64,000 nucleotides of DNA from Pseudooceanicola marinus (GTDB lineage: Bacteria > Pseudomonadota > Alphaproteobacteria > Rhodobacterales > Rhodobacteraceae), in contig NZ_PGTC01000017.1 in the NCBI RefSeq assembly GCF_002786295.1, positions 248,001-312,000 of the forward strand, written 5' to 3'. The notes under the pieces are model-generated. The model did not search any database, had not been told where the DNA came from, and worked only from the letters and a program-made list of their open reading frames with translations. Numbering within the stretch: the first letter of the stretch is position 1; each line of letters begins with the position of its first letter. The position numbers were made by a program, and so were the translations under genes. This document shows, one piece after another, positions 43,617 through 54,043 of the stretch.

Positions 43617-44636
43617 ATGTCCGACGCCCTGAAGCCCCTCATCTCCGCCGCCGCAGACCGCGCCCTGAGCCGGGAGGAAGCCGGACAGGCCTTCCAGATC
43701 CTTTTCGACGGCGAGGCGACCCCGGCCCAGATCGGCGGTTTCCTGATGGCGCTGCGCACCCGGGGCGAAACGGTGGAGGAATATACCGCCGCCGCCGCCG
43801 TGATGCGATCGAAATGCCACAAGGTGACGGCGCCGACCGGCGCCATGGACATCGTCGGCACCGGCGGTGACGGCAAGGGCACGCTGAACATCTCCACCGC
43901 CACGGCCTTCGTGGTGGCGGGCGCGGGCGTGCCGGTGGCCAAGCACGGCAACCGCAACCTCAGCTCGAAATCCGGCGCGGCGGATGCGCTGTCGCAGATG
44001 GGCGTGCAGGTGATGGTCGGCCCCGAGGTGGTGGAAAAGGCGCTGGCCGAGACCGGCATCGCCTTCATGATGGCGCCGATGCATCATCCGGCCATGGCCC
44101 ATGTCGGCCCGGCCCGGGTCGAGCTGGGCACGCGAACGATCTTCAACATCCTCGGGCCGCTGACCAACCCGGCAGGCGTCACCCGCCAGCTGACCGGCGC
44201 CTTTTCCCGCGAGGTGATCCGCCCCATGGCCGAAACCCTGGGCGCGCTCGGCTCCGAAAAGGCCTGGCTGGTGCATGGCTCGGACGGCACGGACGAGCTG
44301 GCGATTTCCGGCATTTCCTGGGTCGCGGGGCTGGAGAGCGACGGCACGGTGCGCGAGTTCGAGCTGCACCCCGAGGAAGCCGGCCTGCCCACCCATCCCT
44401 TCGAGGAGATCATCGGCGGCACGCCCGCCCATAACGCCGCCGCCTTCCGCGCGCTGCTGAACGGGGCGCAATCGGCCTACCGCGACGCCGTGCTGCTGAA
44501 CGCCGCTGCCGCCCTGGTGGTTGCGGGCCGGACCGACGACCTGAAGGAAGCAACCGGCATCGCCGCCGAAAGCATCGACAGCGGCGCGGCCCTGGCCAAG
44601 GTCGAGGCGCTGGCCCGACTGACCTCCGCCGCATGA
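43617..44636 (+). CDS. trpD: Anthranilate phosphoribosyltransferase TrpD
   Basis: This 339-residue enzyme transfers phosphoribosyl from PRPP to anthranilate in tryptophan synthesis. The glycine-rich PRPP loop [14 protein letters not shown] (81-94) and the [17 protein letters not shown] motif are intact. ATG 43617 follows GAGGAG. The stop overlaps the ung start by ATGA. It begins a plus-strand series trpD-ung-trpC-moaC-moeA; trpE and trpG are not in the window. Confidence 0.95.
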   Translation: MSDALKPLISAAADRALSREEAGQAFQILFDGEATPAQIGGFLMALRTRGETVEEYTAAAAVMRSKCHKVTAPTGAMDIVGTGGDGKGTLNISTATAFVVAGAGVPVAKHGNRNLSSKSGAADALSQMGVQVMVGPEVVEKALAETGIAFMMAPMHHPAMAHVGPARVELGTRTIFNILGPLTNPAGVTRQLTGAFSREVIRPMAETLGALGSEKAWLVHGSDGTDELAISGISWVAGLESDGTVREFELHPEEAGLPTHPFEEIIGGTPAHNAAAFRALLNGAQSAYRDAVLLNAAAALVVAGRTDDLKEATGIAAESIDSGAALAKVEALARLTSAA

Positions 44637-45340
44637 GCGACGCCCCGACGTCCCTGCCAGAGGGCCAGCCCGCCCCGCCCGGCCCCTGGGCCGATCTGCC
44701 CTTCTTCACCGACGACTATCCGCGCATCGCCGCCGCTCTGTCGGCGGAGACACGCCAGATCCTGCCCCCCGCGCCACAGCGTTTCGCCGCGCTGGCGGCC
44801 TGCCCGCCCGAGGCGACCCGCGTGGTCATCCTGGGCCAGGACCCCTACCCGACCCCCGGCCATGCCCATGGTCTAGCCTTCTCGGCCGAGCCCCATGTGC
44901 GCCCGCTGCCGCGGTCGCTGGGCAATATCTACAAGGAAATGCAGGCGGATCTGGGCGGCTGCCCGGACAACGCCGACCTGCGGTTCCTCGCCGCCCAGGG
45001 CGTGCTGCTGCTGAACACCGCGCTGTCCGTTCCGGCGGGCGAGGCCGGGGCGCATGCGAAACTCGGCTGGTCGCGCCTGACGCAACAGGTGCTGGAGCGG
45101 CTGTCGGACCGCCCCCGCGCCTTCCTGCTGTGGGGGAAACCTGCGCAGGGGTTTGCGCGTTATATTGCCGGGGACGATCATTTGATCGTGATGTCTCCGC
45201 ACCCGTCACCGCTCTCCGCACGCCGGGGATTTTTCGGCTCACGCCCATTTTCAAGCGTGAACAAGTGGCTTAGAGCAAGAGGGGAAGGCGAAATTGATTG
45301 GACCGGCGCCAGGTCCGCGACCGAGGGAGCCCAGAGATGA
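44633..45340 (+). CDS. ung: Uracil-DNA glycosylase, family 1 (Ung-like)
   Basis: This 235-residue enzyme removes uracil from DNA. The water-activating GQDPYP (68-73) and the leucine-intercalation loop HPSPLS (near residue 188) with following FFG are intact, and the [14 protein letters not shown] segment lies between them. The [10 protein letters not shown] stretch differs from the usual PYHGPGQAHG. It has ~20 extra N-terminal residues. It overlaps both trpD (44633-44636) and trpC (45337-45340), so it sits inside a trp operon, which is unusual. Confidence 0.93.
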   Translation: MSDAPTSLPEGQPAPPGPWADLPFFTDDYPRIAAALSAETRQILPPAPQRFAALAACPPEATRVVILGQDPYPTPGHAHGLAFSAEPHVRPLPRSLGNIYKEMQADLGGCPDNADLRFLAAQGVLLLNTALSVPAGEAGAHAKLGWSRLTQQVLERLSDRPRAFLLWGKPAQGFARYIAGDDHLIVMSPHPSPLSARRGFFGSRPFSSVNKWLRARGEGEIDWTGARSATEGAQR

Positions 45341-46146
45341 GCGAGACCGTGCTGGACCGCATCAAGGCCTACAAGCTGGACGAAATCGCCGCCGACAAAG
45401 AGGCCAAGCCCCTGGCGGAGGTCGAGGCGGAGGCGAAGGACGCCCCTGCGGTGCGCGGCTTCGCCGACGCGCTGCACGAGGCCTCACGCTCGGGTTATGG
45501 CCTGATCGCGGAGGTCAAGAAGGCCTCGCCCTCGAAGGGTCTGATCCGCGAGGATTTCGACCCGGCCAGTATTGCTGCCGCCTATGCCGAAGGCGGTGCG
45601 GCCTGCCTGTCGGTGCTGACCGACACGCCGTCGTTCCAGGGCGCCAAGGAGTTCCTCGTTCAGGCGCGCGAGGCCTGCGACCTGCCGGTGCTGCGCAAGG
45701 ATTTCATGTATGACACCTACCAGGTGGCCGAGGCCCGCGCCCTGGGCGCCGACTGCATCCTGATCATCATGGCCTCGGTCAGCGACGCCCAGGCGCTAGA
45801 GCTGGAGGACGCCGCCCGTCACTGGGGCATGGATGCGCTGATCGAGGTGCATAACGAAGAAGAGCTGACCCGCGCCTCGGCGTTGAAAAGCCGCCTTCTG
45901 GGGATCAACAACCGCGATCTGAAGACCTTCGCGACGTCGCTGGACACCACCCGCAAGTTGTCGCGTCTGGCGCCCGAGGATCGCATCCTGGTGGCCGAAA
46001 GCGGGTTGACCGGACCGGACGATCTGGCCGACCTGGCCCGCTTCGGCGCGCGCTGCTTCCTGATCGGCGAAAGCCTGATGCGCGAAGACGACGTGGCCAC
46101 GGCCACCCGGCGGCTGCTGGCGCAACCTGCCGGCGGCGGGCTGTAA
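45337..46146 (+). CDS. trpC: Indole-3-glycerol phosphate synthase TrpC
   Basis: This 269-residue TIM-barrel enzyme closes the indole ring in tryptophan synthesis. [10 protein letters not shown] (59-68), the LRKDF strand and the LGINNRDL segment with phosphate-binding VAESG are all present. ATG 45337 is preceded by GAGGGAG and overlaps the ung stop by four bases. It is followed 61 bases later by moaC. Confidence 0.95.
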   Translation: MSETVLDRIKAYKLDEIAADKEAKPLAEVEAEAKDAPAVRGFADALHEASRSGYGLIAEVKKASPSKGLIREDFDPASIAAAYAEGGAACLSVLTDTPSFQGAKEFLVQAREACDLPVLRKDFMYDTYQVAEARALGADCILIIMASVSDAQALELEDAARHWGMDALIEVHNEEELTRASALKSRLLGINNRDLKTFATSLDTTRKLSRLAPEDRILVAESGLTGPDDLADLARFGARCFLIGESLMREDDVATATRRLLAQPAGGGL

Positions 46147-46207
46147 GGCCCCGCCACGGATGGCCGCCCGACGGCCTGACCAAAGATCCACGAGAGGAAC
46201 CGCGCCG

Positions 46208-46681
46208 ATGGCTCTGACCCATTTCGACGGCAAGGGCGACGCCCATATGGTCGATGTCTCCGACAAGGCAGTGACGGCACGGATCGCCACCGCTGTCGCC
46301 TGGGTGAAGATGCAGCCCGAAACGCTGCGCCTGATCACCTCCGGCGAGACCAAGAAGGGCGACGTCGCCGGCATCGCGCGGCTCGCCGGGATCATGGGCG
46401 CGAAGAAGACCGCCGATCTGATCCCGCTTTGCCACCCGCTGCCGATCACCAAGGCCAGTGTCGAGATCACCCCGGATGAGGACCTGCCGGGCCTGCGCAT
46501 CGAGGCGACGGTGAAGACCTCCGGCCAGACCGGCGTGGAGATGGAGGCGCTGACCGCCGCCTCCACCGCCGCGCTGACCGTCTACGACATGGTCAAGGCC
46601 GCAGATCGCGGCATGGAAATCGGTGGCCTGCGGGTCGTGCTGAAGGACGGCGGCAAATCCGGCCGCTACGAGGCGCAATGA
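46208..46681 (+). CDS. moaC: Cyclic pyranopterin monophosphate synthase MoaC
   Basis: This 157-residue protein makes cPMP in molybdenum-cofactor synthesis. The motifs [16 protein letters not shown] and [11 protein letters not shown] that line its active site are present. ATG 46208 has a GAGAGGAA site. It overlaps moeA by ATGA. Its place after trpC matches the usual alphaproteobacterial order. Confidence 0.95.
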   Translation: MALTHFDGKGDAHMVDVSDKAVTARIATAVAWVKMQPETLRLITSGETKKGDVAGIARLAGIMGAKKTADLIPLCHPLPITKASVEITPDEDLPGLRIEATVKTSGQTGVEMEALTAASTAALTVYDMVKAADRGMEIGGLRVVLKDGGKSGRYEAQ

Positions 46682-47862
46682 TCTCCGTCGAGGCGGCGCT
46701 GGACGCCCTTTTCGCCCTGGTCCGTCCGCTCGGCACCGAAGAGGTGCCGCTGCGCGAGGCCGCGGGCCGCGTCATGCGCGCCGATGTCCATGCCTTCCGC
46801 GACCAGCCGCCCTTCCCCGGCTCCGCTATGGACGGCTATGCGGTGATCGCCGAGGAGGCTCAGCCCCACGCCATGTTCCGCGTCATCGGCGAAAGCGCCG
46901 CCGGCCGCCGGTTCGAGGGCCAGGTGAAACCGGGCCAGGCCGTGCGCATCTTCACCGGCGCCCCGGTGCCCGAGGGCGCGACCCGTGTCGTCCTGCAGGA
47001 AGACGTGACCCGCACCGGCGACATCATCACCCTGACCGATCCGCTGGACGCCGGCCCCCATATCCGCCCCGCCGGGGTGGATTTCCGTCAGGGCGACACC
47101 TTCACGGCCCCGCGCCTGCTGCGCCCCGCCGACGTGGCCCTGCTGGCGGCGATGAACCAGCCCAAGGTCACCGTGTCGCGCCAGCCTAAGGTCGCGCTGA
47201 TTTCCACCGGGGATGAGTTGGTCCTGCCGGGCGAGGATCCCGGCCCCGACCAGATCGTCGCCTCCAACACCTTCGGGCTGGAGGCGCTGTTCCGTACGCT
47301 CGGCGCGCGGCCGCGCATCCTGCCCATTGCCCGCGACACCCGGGCCTCGCTGGAAAGCGCCTTCCACCTCGCGGCCGACGCCGACCTGGTGGTGACCATC
47401 GGCGGCGCCTCGGTGGGCGATCATGACCTGGTGGGCCAGGTGGCGGGCGATCTGGGCATGGAGCAGAGCTTCTACAAGGTGGCGATGCGGCCCGGCAAAC
47501 CGCTGATGGCGGGACGCATGGGCGCCGACCTGGGCGGCGCGATGATGATCGGCCTGCCCGGCAACCCGGTCTCGGCCATGGTCTGCGGCCATGTCTTCGC
47601 AGCCCCCGTCCTGCGCGCCTTCCAGGGCCTGCCGGCGGAACCGGCGCCGCTGGCCCATGCCCCGCTGCTGGCGCCCCTGCCCGCCAATGGCCCGCGCATG
47701 CACTACATGCGGGCCCGCCTGTCGCCCGAGGGGCTGCGCGCCTTCGACAGCCAGGACAGCTCGATCCTGTCGATCCTGTCGGAGGCCGGCGCGCTGATCC
47801 AGCGCCCGCCGCACGCCCCCGCCGCCGAGGCCGGCGAGATCCTGCCCTACCTGCCGATCTGA
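46678..47862 (+). CDS. moeA: Molybdopterin molybdotransferase MoeA
   Basis: This 394-residue protein inserts molybdate into adenylylated molybdopterin. [10 protein letters not shown] (about residues 46-55), the TGDELV turn and the MRPGKP and GLPGNPVS loops of MoeA are visible. It is translationally coupled to moaC. The lexA promoter lies directly after its stop. Confidence 0.94.
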   Translation: MISVEAALDALFALVRPLGTEEVPLREAAGRVMRADVHAFRDQPPFPGSAMDGYAVIAEEAQPHAMFRVIGESAAGRRFEGQVKPGQAVRIFTGAPVPEGATRVVLQEDVTRTGDIITLTDPLDAGPHIRPAGVDFRQGDTFTAPRLLRPADVALLAAMNQPKVTVSRQPKVALISTGDELVLPGEDPGPDQIVASNTFGLEALFRTLGARPRILPIARDTRASLESAFHLAADADLVVTIGGASVGDHDLVGQVAGDLGMEQSFYKVAMRPGKPLMAGRMGADLGGAMMIGLPGNPVSAMVCGHVFAAPVLRAFQGLPAEPAPLAHAPLLAPLPANGPRMHYMRARLSPEGLRAFDSQDSSILSILSEAGALIQRPPHAPAAEAGEILPYLPI

Positions 47863-47897
47863 CGGGGCTTCGGATTTGTTCTCCTGCCGGGCAGCTG

Positions 47898-47926
47898 TTG
47901 ACACAAAACGAGAACAGCAGTAGAAC
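47898..47926 (+). promoter_or_regulatory. lexA promoter with overlapping SOS (LexA) box
   Basis: TTGACA (47898-47903), a 17-base spacer and TAGAAC (47921-47926) form a good promoter. The alphaproteobacterial LexA box GAAC-N7-GAAC (47912-47926) covers the end of the spacer and the -10. LexA bound there would block RNA polymerase, giving autoregulation. Confidence 0.85.
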
Positions 47927-47956
47927 ACACCTCAAGATATTGTGCAGGAGCGCCCC

Positions 47957-48676
47957 ATGCTGACCCGGAAACAGCTCGACCTGTTGGAATTCATCCACAA
48001 GCGGATGCAGCAGGATGGCGTACCGCCTTCCTTCGACGAGATGAAGGAGGCGCTGGACCTGCGGTCGAAGTCCGGCATCCACCGACTGATCACGGCCCTG
48101 GAAGAACGCGGCTTCATCCGCCGCCTGGCGCACCGTGCCCGCGCGATCGAGATCGTGAAGCTGCCCGACAGCCTGGCCGCCAAGGAGACCGCTGGCAGCA
48201 GAGCCGGATCCAAGTCCAAGGCGATCGAAAGCGGTGCCGAGCCGGCTGCCGCCGCACGCCCCGCCGCCAGTGCCGCGATGGAGGTGATGCATGCGATGGA
48301 ACTGCCCGTCATGGGCCGCATCGCCGCCGGCGTCCCGATCGAGGCGATCTCCGAGATCTCGTCGCATATCGCCGTGCCCCAGGCCATGCTGGCCCGCGGC
48401 GACAGTCATTTCGCGCTGGAGGTGAACGGCGATTCGATGATCGACGCCGGGATCAACGACGGTGACGTGGTCATCATCCGCGAAGGCGCGACGGCCGATG
48501 ATGGGGACATCGTCGTGGCCCTGGTCGAAGACCAGGAGGCGACGCTGAAGAAGATCTATCGCAAGTCCGGGTCGGTGGATCTGGTGGCGGCGAACCCCGC
48601 CTATGCCACCCGCACCCTGCCGGCGAACCAGGTCCGCGTTCAAGGCCGCCTTGTCGGCCTGATCCGCACCTACTGA
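47957..48676 (+). CDS. lexA: SOS repressor LexA
   Basis: This 239-residue protein has an N-terminal helix-turn-helix (about residues 25-65), a longer-than-usual Ala/Lys/Ser linker (about 75-110), the self-cleavage site Ala124-Gly125 in MGRIAAGVP, and the catalytic Ser160 and Lys198. It represses DNA-damage genes until RecA filament triggers cleavage. ATG 47957 follows AGGAG. In Rhodobacter capsulatus LexA also affects GTA production. Here it neighbours comEC. Confidence 0.96.
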   Translation: MLTRKQLDLLEFIHKRMQQDGVPPSFDEMKEALDLRSKSGIHRLITALEERGFIRRLAHRARAIEIVKLPDSLAAKETAGSRAGSKSKAIESGAEPAAAARPAASAAMEVMHAMELPVMGRIAAGVPIEAISEISSHIAVPQAMLARGDSHFALEVNGDSMIDAGINDGDVVIIREGATADDGDIVVALVEDQEATLKKIYRKSGSVDLVAANPAYATRTLPANQVRVQGRLVGLIRTY

Positions 48677-48978
48677 TCCGCTACGACTTATCTGAGACAT
48701 GGCACAGGCCCCGCCGGCAACGGTGGGGTCTTCGCCTATCGGCCGCTGCGAAACCGATTAGCGCACCGGGCATCTTTCCCCGCTGTTCGGCAGAGCCACT
48801 GGATGGTCAATGAAACTCCTCTGAGGCGCGCCACGGCCGGCGGGGGCTAAATCGTAGGCTCAACATGCGGCGCCTTATGCGACCGACACGCCAGCTGTGA
48901 CGGCAGCATCGGGGGCGCCTGTCGCCGACGCGCCTTCGAGGATCGTCCAAGGGGCAAGCGGTCCGTCCCAGAGCCAGT
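48677..48978. other. Intergenic region, 302 bases
   Basis: The convergent gap between lexA and comEC contains a weak terminator hairpin. I see no RNA gene or coding frame with support. Confidence 0.4.
48709..48732 (+). terminator. Weak terminator after lexA
   Basis: A stem CCCCGCC/GGTGGGG (one G-T pair) with a 6-base loop is followed by TCTT. Confidence 0.45.
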
Positions 48979-51093
48979 TCAATCCGGCAAAGACCCGACA
49001 GGCCCGAAGCCGGCCCCCTTGCCACGCCAGACAGCGCGGATGTCCCAGCGAGGGCGCTCCAGAGCCGCACGGCGCAGCGCTTCGGTGTTCCACAAACGCG
49101 CGCCGCTCCGATCCCGCGCGGTGACGATGCGACTGTCGGCGCCCATGCCCAGCACCGCCACCGAACCGGTTCGCCGGAGGCGCGCGGGATCGTAGATGTC
49201 ACAGCCCACGGCGCCCGAGGCCTCCACCGAGGGCACGTTCAGCACCAGGATCGCTCCGTCACCACAGGGACCTTGCGCGGCGGCCGCCCGTTTGCCCGTG
49301 GCATGGCGGATCCCCGGCGGTGCCGACCAACGCGCCGCGGCGTCCTCCTGCCGGGCGGCGTCGCCGTCGTTCTCCAGCCAGACCCGGGCGGCGAAGCTCT
49401 CCGAGCGTTCACGGGACAGCGCCCGCCCCGCCTCCGTCATCACACCAACCAGTCCGCCGGTTTCCGCGATCAGGACCTGGGGCCGCTCTGCCCCGACCCA
49501 CATAAGCGCCGCTAGCACCATCGGCGCGATACCGAGCCATCGCCCGCGCCCGACCCAAAGCATGACCGTCAGCGCCCCGAACGCCAGCAGCGGCAGCGTT
49601 GCCGGGGGCGGCGTGGGCACAGTGCCGCGCGCGCCCTCCAGCCCGGCGACCATCTGCGCCACCCAGAGGATCCAGTCGAGGCCCCAGCCCATGACGAGGA
49701 GCGGCAGCGCCTCCAGCCCCAGGGGCATCAGCAGCACGGCGATCAGCGCCGCCGGCATGACGAAGGTGCCCATGATCGGCACCGACAGCAGGTTGGCGAT
49801 CAGCCCGTAGTGCGCCACCTGGTTGAACTGCGCCGCCGCCACCGGCGCCGTGGCCAGCCCCGCGACCGCCGAGGAGAGCACAAGGGTGATCGCCCGGCCC
49901 TTCCAGCCACGCCCGGGCCAGTCGCGGCCCTTCAGCAGGGAAAAGACCCAGACCAGCGAGAGGGTGGCGGCAAAGGACATCTGAAAGCCCGGAGACAGCA
50001 GCGCCTCGGGCCGCAGGCCCAGCACCACCAGCGCCGCCAGGGCCACGGCCCGCAGGGTCAGTGCCCGGCGGAGCGCCATGGCGGCGACCAGAGCCACGGC
50101 GACCATGACGAAAGCCCGTTCCGTCGCAATCGAGCCGCCCGACAGTGCCAGGTAGACACAGGCCACCGCCAGTGCCCCGGCCGCCGCCATGCTGCGCACC
50201 GGCCAGTAGAGGGCCGCGTGGCGCGACAGCACCAGCACCCGCCGCACCGCCATGAAGACGAAGCCGGTCAGCAGCCCCATGTGCAGCCCCGAGATCGCCA
50301 GGAGGTGCGCCAGGTTCGACACCCGCAGGTCCTGCAGCGTCTCCTGCCCCATGGCGGAGCGGTCACCGGCGGTGATGGCAGCGGCGAAGGCCCCCGTCTC
50401 CCCCGGGAGCCGCGCCCGGAAGGCCGCCGATATGGCCATGCGCGCGCGAAAGACCCTCGCCTCCCCCGGCTCCGGCGGGGCAACGGACAACAGCGCGACG
50501 CGGGTATAGCCGACGCCGCCGAGGCGCTGGAACCAGGCATGGCGGCGAAAGTCGAAGCCGCCGGGTTCCACCGGGCCGCCGGGCGGCGAGAGAAAGGCCG
50601 TGGTCATCACCCGTGCGCCGGGGCGCGGCAGGGTGCCTTCGGGCCCGTGCAGGGAGATCCGAACCCGCGTCGGTGTCTCCTCCGGCGCCATGCGGTCCAG
50701 CCTGACCCGGTCCAGCGTCAGCCGGGGCGCGTCGGAGGCGGAGCGGTCGATCCCGACGATGCGCCCCTCCACCGGCCCGTAGTAGCGCCAGCCCAGGACC
50801 GGCCCGGCGACCGTCTGCGCCCGGACCGAGGCCAGCGCCACGCCCGCCGCCAGCAAGGCCAGCCCGAGGCAGGCCGGCTGCACCAGGGCGCGCCCCCGAC
50901 GGCCCGCCCAGACCCCGAGAAGGAAGAGCGCCGCCGCCAGCGCCCAGAGGCCCGCGCGCAGGCCCGGCGCGGGTTCGACCCGCAGGGCGAAATAGGCCCC
51001 GATCCCGCAGGCCAGGGCCACCGGCGCCCAGTGAAACAGGTGCCCGCGCTGCGCCAGGGCTGCGCCGCTGAGGATTTCGCCAAGCTGCCGCAC
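48979..51093 (-). CDS. comEC: ComEC/Rec2 family DNA-uptake channel protein
   Basis: This ~704-residue membrane protein has an N-terminal DUF4131-like domain, many membrane helices and the ComEC core AHLLAISGLHMGLLTGFVF (about residue 280). It moves single-stranded DNA through the inner membrane; in R. capsulatus homologues are needed to receive GTA DNA. The C-terminal domain looks like a reduced metallo-hydrolase remnant, as in other alphaproteobacteria. I prefer GTG 51093, with GGAGG 8 bases upstream, over ATG 51147, which would leave only 27 bases to gltX. Confidence 0.9.
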   Translation of the reverse strand: MRQLGEILSGAALAQRGHLFHWAPVALACGIGAYFALRVEPAPGLRAGLWALAAALFLLGVWAGRRGRALVQPACLGLALLAAGVALASVRAQTVAGPVLGWRYYGPVEGRIVGIDRSASDAPRLTLDRVRLDRMAPEETPTRVRISLHGPEGTLPRPGARVMTTAFLSPPGGPVEPGGFDFRRHAWFQRLGGVGYTRVALLSVAPPEPGEARVFRARMAISAAFRARLPGETGAFAAAITAGDRSAMGQETLQDLRVSNLAHLLAISGLHMGLLTGFVFMAVRRVLVLSRHAALYWPVRSMAAAGALAVACVYLALSGGSIATERAFVMVAVALVAAMALRRALTLRAVALAALVVLGLRPEALLSPGFQMSFAATLSLVWVFSLLKGRDWPGRGWKGRAITLVLSSAVAGLATAPVAAAQFNQVAHYGLIANLLSVPIMGTFVMPAALIAVLLMPLGLEALPLLVMGWGLDWILWVAQMVAGLEGARGTVPTPPPATLPLLAFGALTVMLWVGRGRWLGIAPMVLAALMWVGAERPQVLIAETGGLVGVMTEAGRALSRERSESFAARVWLENDGDAARQEDAAARWSAPPGIRHATGKRAAAAQGPCGDGAILVLNVPSVEASGAVGCDIYDPARLRRTGSVAVLGMGADSRIVTARDRSGARLWNTEALRRAALERPRWDIRAVWRGKGAGFGPVGSLPD

Positions 51094-51149
51094 TTGTCTC
51101 GCCTCCGGCCCGCCGATAGACAATGCCCGGAACGCTACACAGCGCATGG

Positions 51150-51164
51150 TTAATCAAACGTTAG
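51150..51164. promoter_or_regulatory. CtrA-like motif in the comEC/gltX divergent region
   Basis: TTAA-N7-TTAG (51150-51164) differs by one base from the CtrA consensus TTAA-N7-TTAA. It lies between the start codons of comEC and gltX. CtrA controls GTA and DNA-uptake genes in Rhodobacter, but a single degenerate match is weak proof. Confidence 0.35.
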
Positions 51165-51174
51165 GATCGTCGTC

Positions 51175-52584
51175 TTGTCCGACCAGATCGTCACCCGCTT
51201 TGCCCCTTCGCCCACGGGTTTCCTGCATATCGGCGGCGCGCGCACCGCGCTGTTCAACTGGCTTTACGCCCGCGGTCGCGGCGGCAAGTTCCTGCTGCGG
51301 ATCGAGGATACGGACCGCGCCCGGTCGACCCCCGAGGCGACCCAGGCGATCATCGACGGCATGACCTGGCTGGGCCTTGACCACGACGGCGAGATCGTCA
51401 GCCAGTTCGACCGCGCCGACCGCCACCGCGAGGTCGCGCTGGAGATGCTGGAGAAGGGGCAGGCCTACAAGTGCTTCTCCACCCAGGAGGAGATCGAGGC
51501 CTTCCGCGAGGCGGCCCGGGCCGAGAAACGCTCCACCCTGTTCCAGAGCCCCTGGCGCGACGCCGATCCGGCAACGCACCCGGACGCGCCCTACGTGATC
51601 CGCCTGAAGACACCGCTGGACGGACAGACGGTGATCGACGACCAGGTGCAGGGCCCGGTGAAGATCCGCAACGATCAGTTGGACGACATGATCCTGCTGC
51701 GCTCGGACGGCACGCCGGTCTACATGCTGGCGGTGGTCGTGGATGACCACGACATGGGCGTCAACACGGTGATCCGGGGCGATGACCACCTGAACAACGC
51801 CGCCCGCCAGATGGGCATCTACACCGCCATGGGATGGCCCCTGCCCACCTATGCACATATCCCGCTGATCCACGGCCCCGACGGCAAGAAACTGTCGAAG
51901 CGCCACGGCGCCCTGGGCGTCGAGGAATACCGCGATATGGGGTACCCGGCCGCGGGCGTTCGCAACTACCTGGCCCGGCTCGGCTGGTCCCATGGCGACG
52001 ACGAATTCTTCACCGATGCCCAGGCGATGGAGTGGTTCGGCTTTGACGGTATGAACAAGGCACCGGCCCGGTTCGACTTCAAGAAACTGGCCAATATCTG
52101 CGGTCAGCATATTGCCGCAGCGGAAGATGCTGCACTGCTGCAAGAACTGCAGGGCTTCCTGGCCGCCACGGGGGCCGAACCTCTGACGGAACAAAAAATT
52201 TACCTTTTGGAACAGGCCATGCCCTTCCTGAAGGAACGAGCCAAGACTTTCCCGGAACTCCTTGAAAAAGCTCATTTCTGCCTGGCCGAACGTCCCCTGG
52301 AGATCGAGGAGAAGGCGGCCAAGAACCTGGACGCAGTATCCATCGGTATACTGACTGAATTGACGCCGCACTTGCAAAGTGCTAGCTGGACCCGTCAGGA
52401 TCTGGAGGGGATACTGACCGTATTCGCCGAGGATCGTGAGATGAAATTCGGCCAGTTGGCCGCGCCCCTGCGCGCAGCCCTGGCCGGGCGCACCGCAACC
52501 CCGAGCGTCTATGACATGATGCTGGTTTTGGGCCAGGAGGAAACGGTCCTCCGGCTGCAGGATGCCAGCAAAGGTGCCGATTAA
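51175..52584 (+). CDS. gltX: Glutamyl-tRNA synthetase GltX
   Basis: This 469-residue class I synthetase charges tRNA-Glu. The HIGH-type motif [12 protein letters not shown] (about 13-24) and the KMSKS-type KLSKRHG are intact, and the length is normal. Translation seems to start at TTG 51175 with AGGA about 9 bases ahead. It is divergent from comEC. The C-terminal third is somewhat richer in A/T codons than the rest. Confidence 0.95.
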   Translation: MSDQIVTRFAPSPTGFLHIGGARTALFNWLYARGRGGKFLLRIEDTDRARSTPEATQAIIDGMTWLGLDHDGEIVSQFDRADRHREVALEMLEKGQAYKCFSTQEEIEAFREAARAEKRSTLFQSPWRDADPATHPDAPYVIRLKTPLDGQTVIDDQVQGPVKIRNDQLDDMILLRSDGTPVYMLAVVVDDHDMGVNTVIRGDDHLNNAARQMGIYTAMGWPLPTYAHIPLIHGPDGKKLSKRHGALGVEEYRDMGYPAAGVRNYLARLGWSHGDDEFFTDAQAMEWFGFDGMNKAPARFDFKKLANICGQHIAAAEDAALLQELQGFLAATGAEPLTEQKIYLLEQAMPFLKERAKTFPELLEKAHFCLAERPLEIEEKAAKNLDAVSIGILTELTPHLQSASWTRQDLEGILTVFAEDREMKFGQLAAPLRAALAGRTATPSVYDMMLVLGQEETVLRLQDASKGAD

Positions 52585-52667
52585 CCCTTCGTTGAGAAGC
52601 ACCGTGAAAAGAAGGGGCGCCGGGCGGCTGACGCAGGCCGGTGCGGGAACAGAGGAAGGGATTTATA

Positions 52668-53963
52668 ATGTCTGAACCTACCAAGACGGCGACTTTGACT
52701 GTCGACGGCCAAAGCTACGAATTCCCGGTGCTTTCGCCCTCCGCCGGACCCGATGTCATCGACATCCGCAAACTCTACGGCACCACGGGCATGTTCACCT
52801 ATGACCCGAGCTTCACCTCCACCGCATCCTGCGATTCCACCATCACCTACATCGACGGTGAAAAGGGTGAGCTGCTTCACCGCGGCTATCCGATCGATCA
52901 GCTGGCCTCGAAATCGCACTACCTCGAAGTCTGCTACCTGCTGCTTTACGGCGCCCTGCCCGATGCCGCGCAGCTGGAAGATTTCGAAAGCCGCGTCACC
53001 AAGCACACCATGGTGCATGAACAGATGCACCGCTTCTTCACCGGCTTCCGCCGCGACGCGCACCCGATGGCCATCATGGTCGGTGTCGTCGGCGCCATGT
53101 CCGCCTTCTACCATGACAGCACCGACATCAACGATCCCTGGCAGCGCGAAGTCGCCTCGATCCGCCTGATCGCCAAGATGCCGACCATCGCCGCCATGGC
53201 CTACAAGTACACGATCGGCCAGCCATTCGTGTATCCGCGCAACGACCTGGACTATGCGTCCAACTTCCTGCGCATGTGCTTTGCCGTTCCGGCCGAGGAC
53301 TACCAGGTGAACCCGATCCTGGCCCGCGCCATGGACCGCATCTTCACCCTGCATGCGGATCACGAGCAGAACGCCTCGACCTCGACCGTGCGTCTGGCGT
53401 CGTCCTCGGGCGCGAACCCCTTCGCCTGTATCGCCGCCGGCATCGCCTGCCTCTGGGGCCCCGCCCACGGTGGCGCCAACCAGGCCTGCCTGGAGATGCT
53501 GAAGGAAATCGGCACCCCCGATCGCATCCCCGAGTTCATTGCCCGCGCCAAGGACAAGAACGACCCGTTCCGCCTGATGGGCTTTGGCCACCGCGTCTAC
53601 AAGAACTTCGATCCCCGCGCGACGGTGATGAAGGAATCCGCGGACGAGGTGCTGGAACTTCTGGGTGTCGAGGACAACCCGATCCTGGCCACCGCCAAGG
53701 AGCTGGAAAAGCAGGCCCTCGCCGATCCCTACTTCGCCGAGAAGAAGCTGTTCCCGAACGTCGATTTCTATTCCGGCGTCATCCTGGAGGCCATGGGCTT
53801 CCCCACCTCGATGTTCACCCCGATCTTCGCCCTGTCGCGGACCGTCGGCTGGATCTCGCAGTGGAAGGAACAGATCGAGGATCCGGGCATGCGCATCGGC
53901 CGTCCGCGTCAGCTTTACGTTGGCGAAACCGCCCGCGACTACGTGGATGTCGAAAACCGCTGA
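52668..53963 (+). CDS. gltA: Citrate synthase GltA
   Basis: This 431-residue type II (hexameric) citrate synthase condenses acetyl-CoA with oxaloacetate to start the TCA cycle. The catalytic segments [10 protein letters not shown] and [14 protein letters not shown] are present, as is the terminal region [13 protein letters not shown] 52668 follows GGAAGGGA. It lies 83 bases after gltX and ends at a terminator. Confidence 0.96.
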   Translation: MSEPTKTATLTVDGQSYEFPVLSPSAGPDVIDIRKLYGTTGMFTYDPSFTSTASCDSTITYIDGEKGELLHRGYPIDQLASKSHYLEVCYLLLYGALPDAAQLEDFESRVTKHTMVHEQMHRFFTGFRRDAHPMAIMVGVVGAMSAFYHDSTDINDPWQREVASIRLIAKMPTIAAMAYKYTIGQPFVYPRNDLDYASNFLRMCFAVPAEDYQVNPILARAMDRIFTLHADHEQNASTSTVRLASSSGANPFACIAAGIACLWGPAHGGANQACLEMLKEIGTPDRIPEFIARAKDKNDPFRLMGFGHRVYKNFDPRATVMKESADEVLELLGVEDNPILATAKELEKQALADPYFAEKKLFPNVDFYSGVILEAMGFPTSMFTPIFALSRTVGWISQWKEQIEDPGMRIGRPRQLYVGETARDYVDVENR

Positions 53964-53985
53964 TCGGCGGGACAGAGATTGTGGA

Positions 53986-54013
53986 AAAGGGCGGCCTTCG
54001 GGTCGCCCTTTGT
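53986..54013 (+). terminator. Terminator after gltA
   Basis: An 11-bp stem AAAGGGCGGCC/GGTCGCCCTTT with a TTCG tetraloop (one G-T pair) is followed by TGTCTTT. Confidence 0.8.
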
Positions 54014-54043
54014 CTTTGGTGGCAACGGTGCAGCGGCCCGGGC

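Noticed and set aside
47878-47892. Second LexA-like box upstream of lexA (GTTC-N7-GGGC)
   Set aside because: The second half has a mismatch at a key position and lies outside the core promoter; only the downstream box is convincing.
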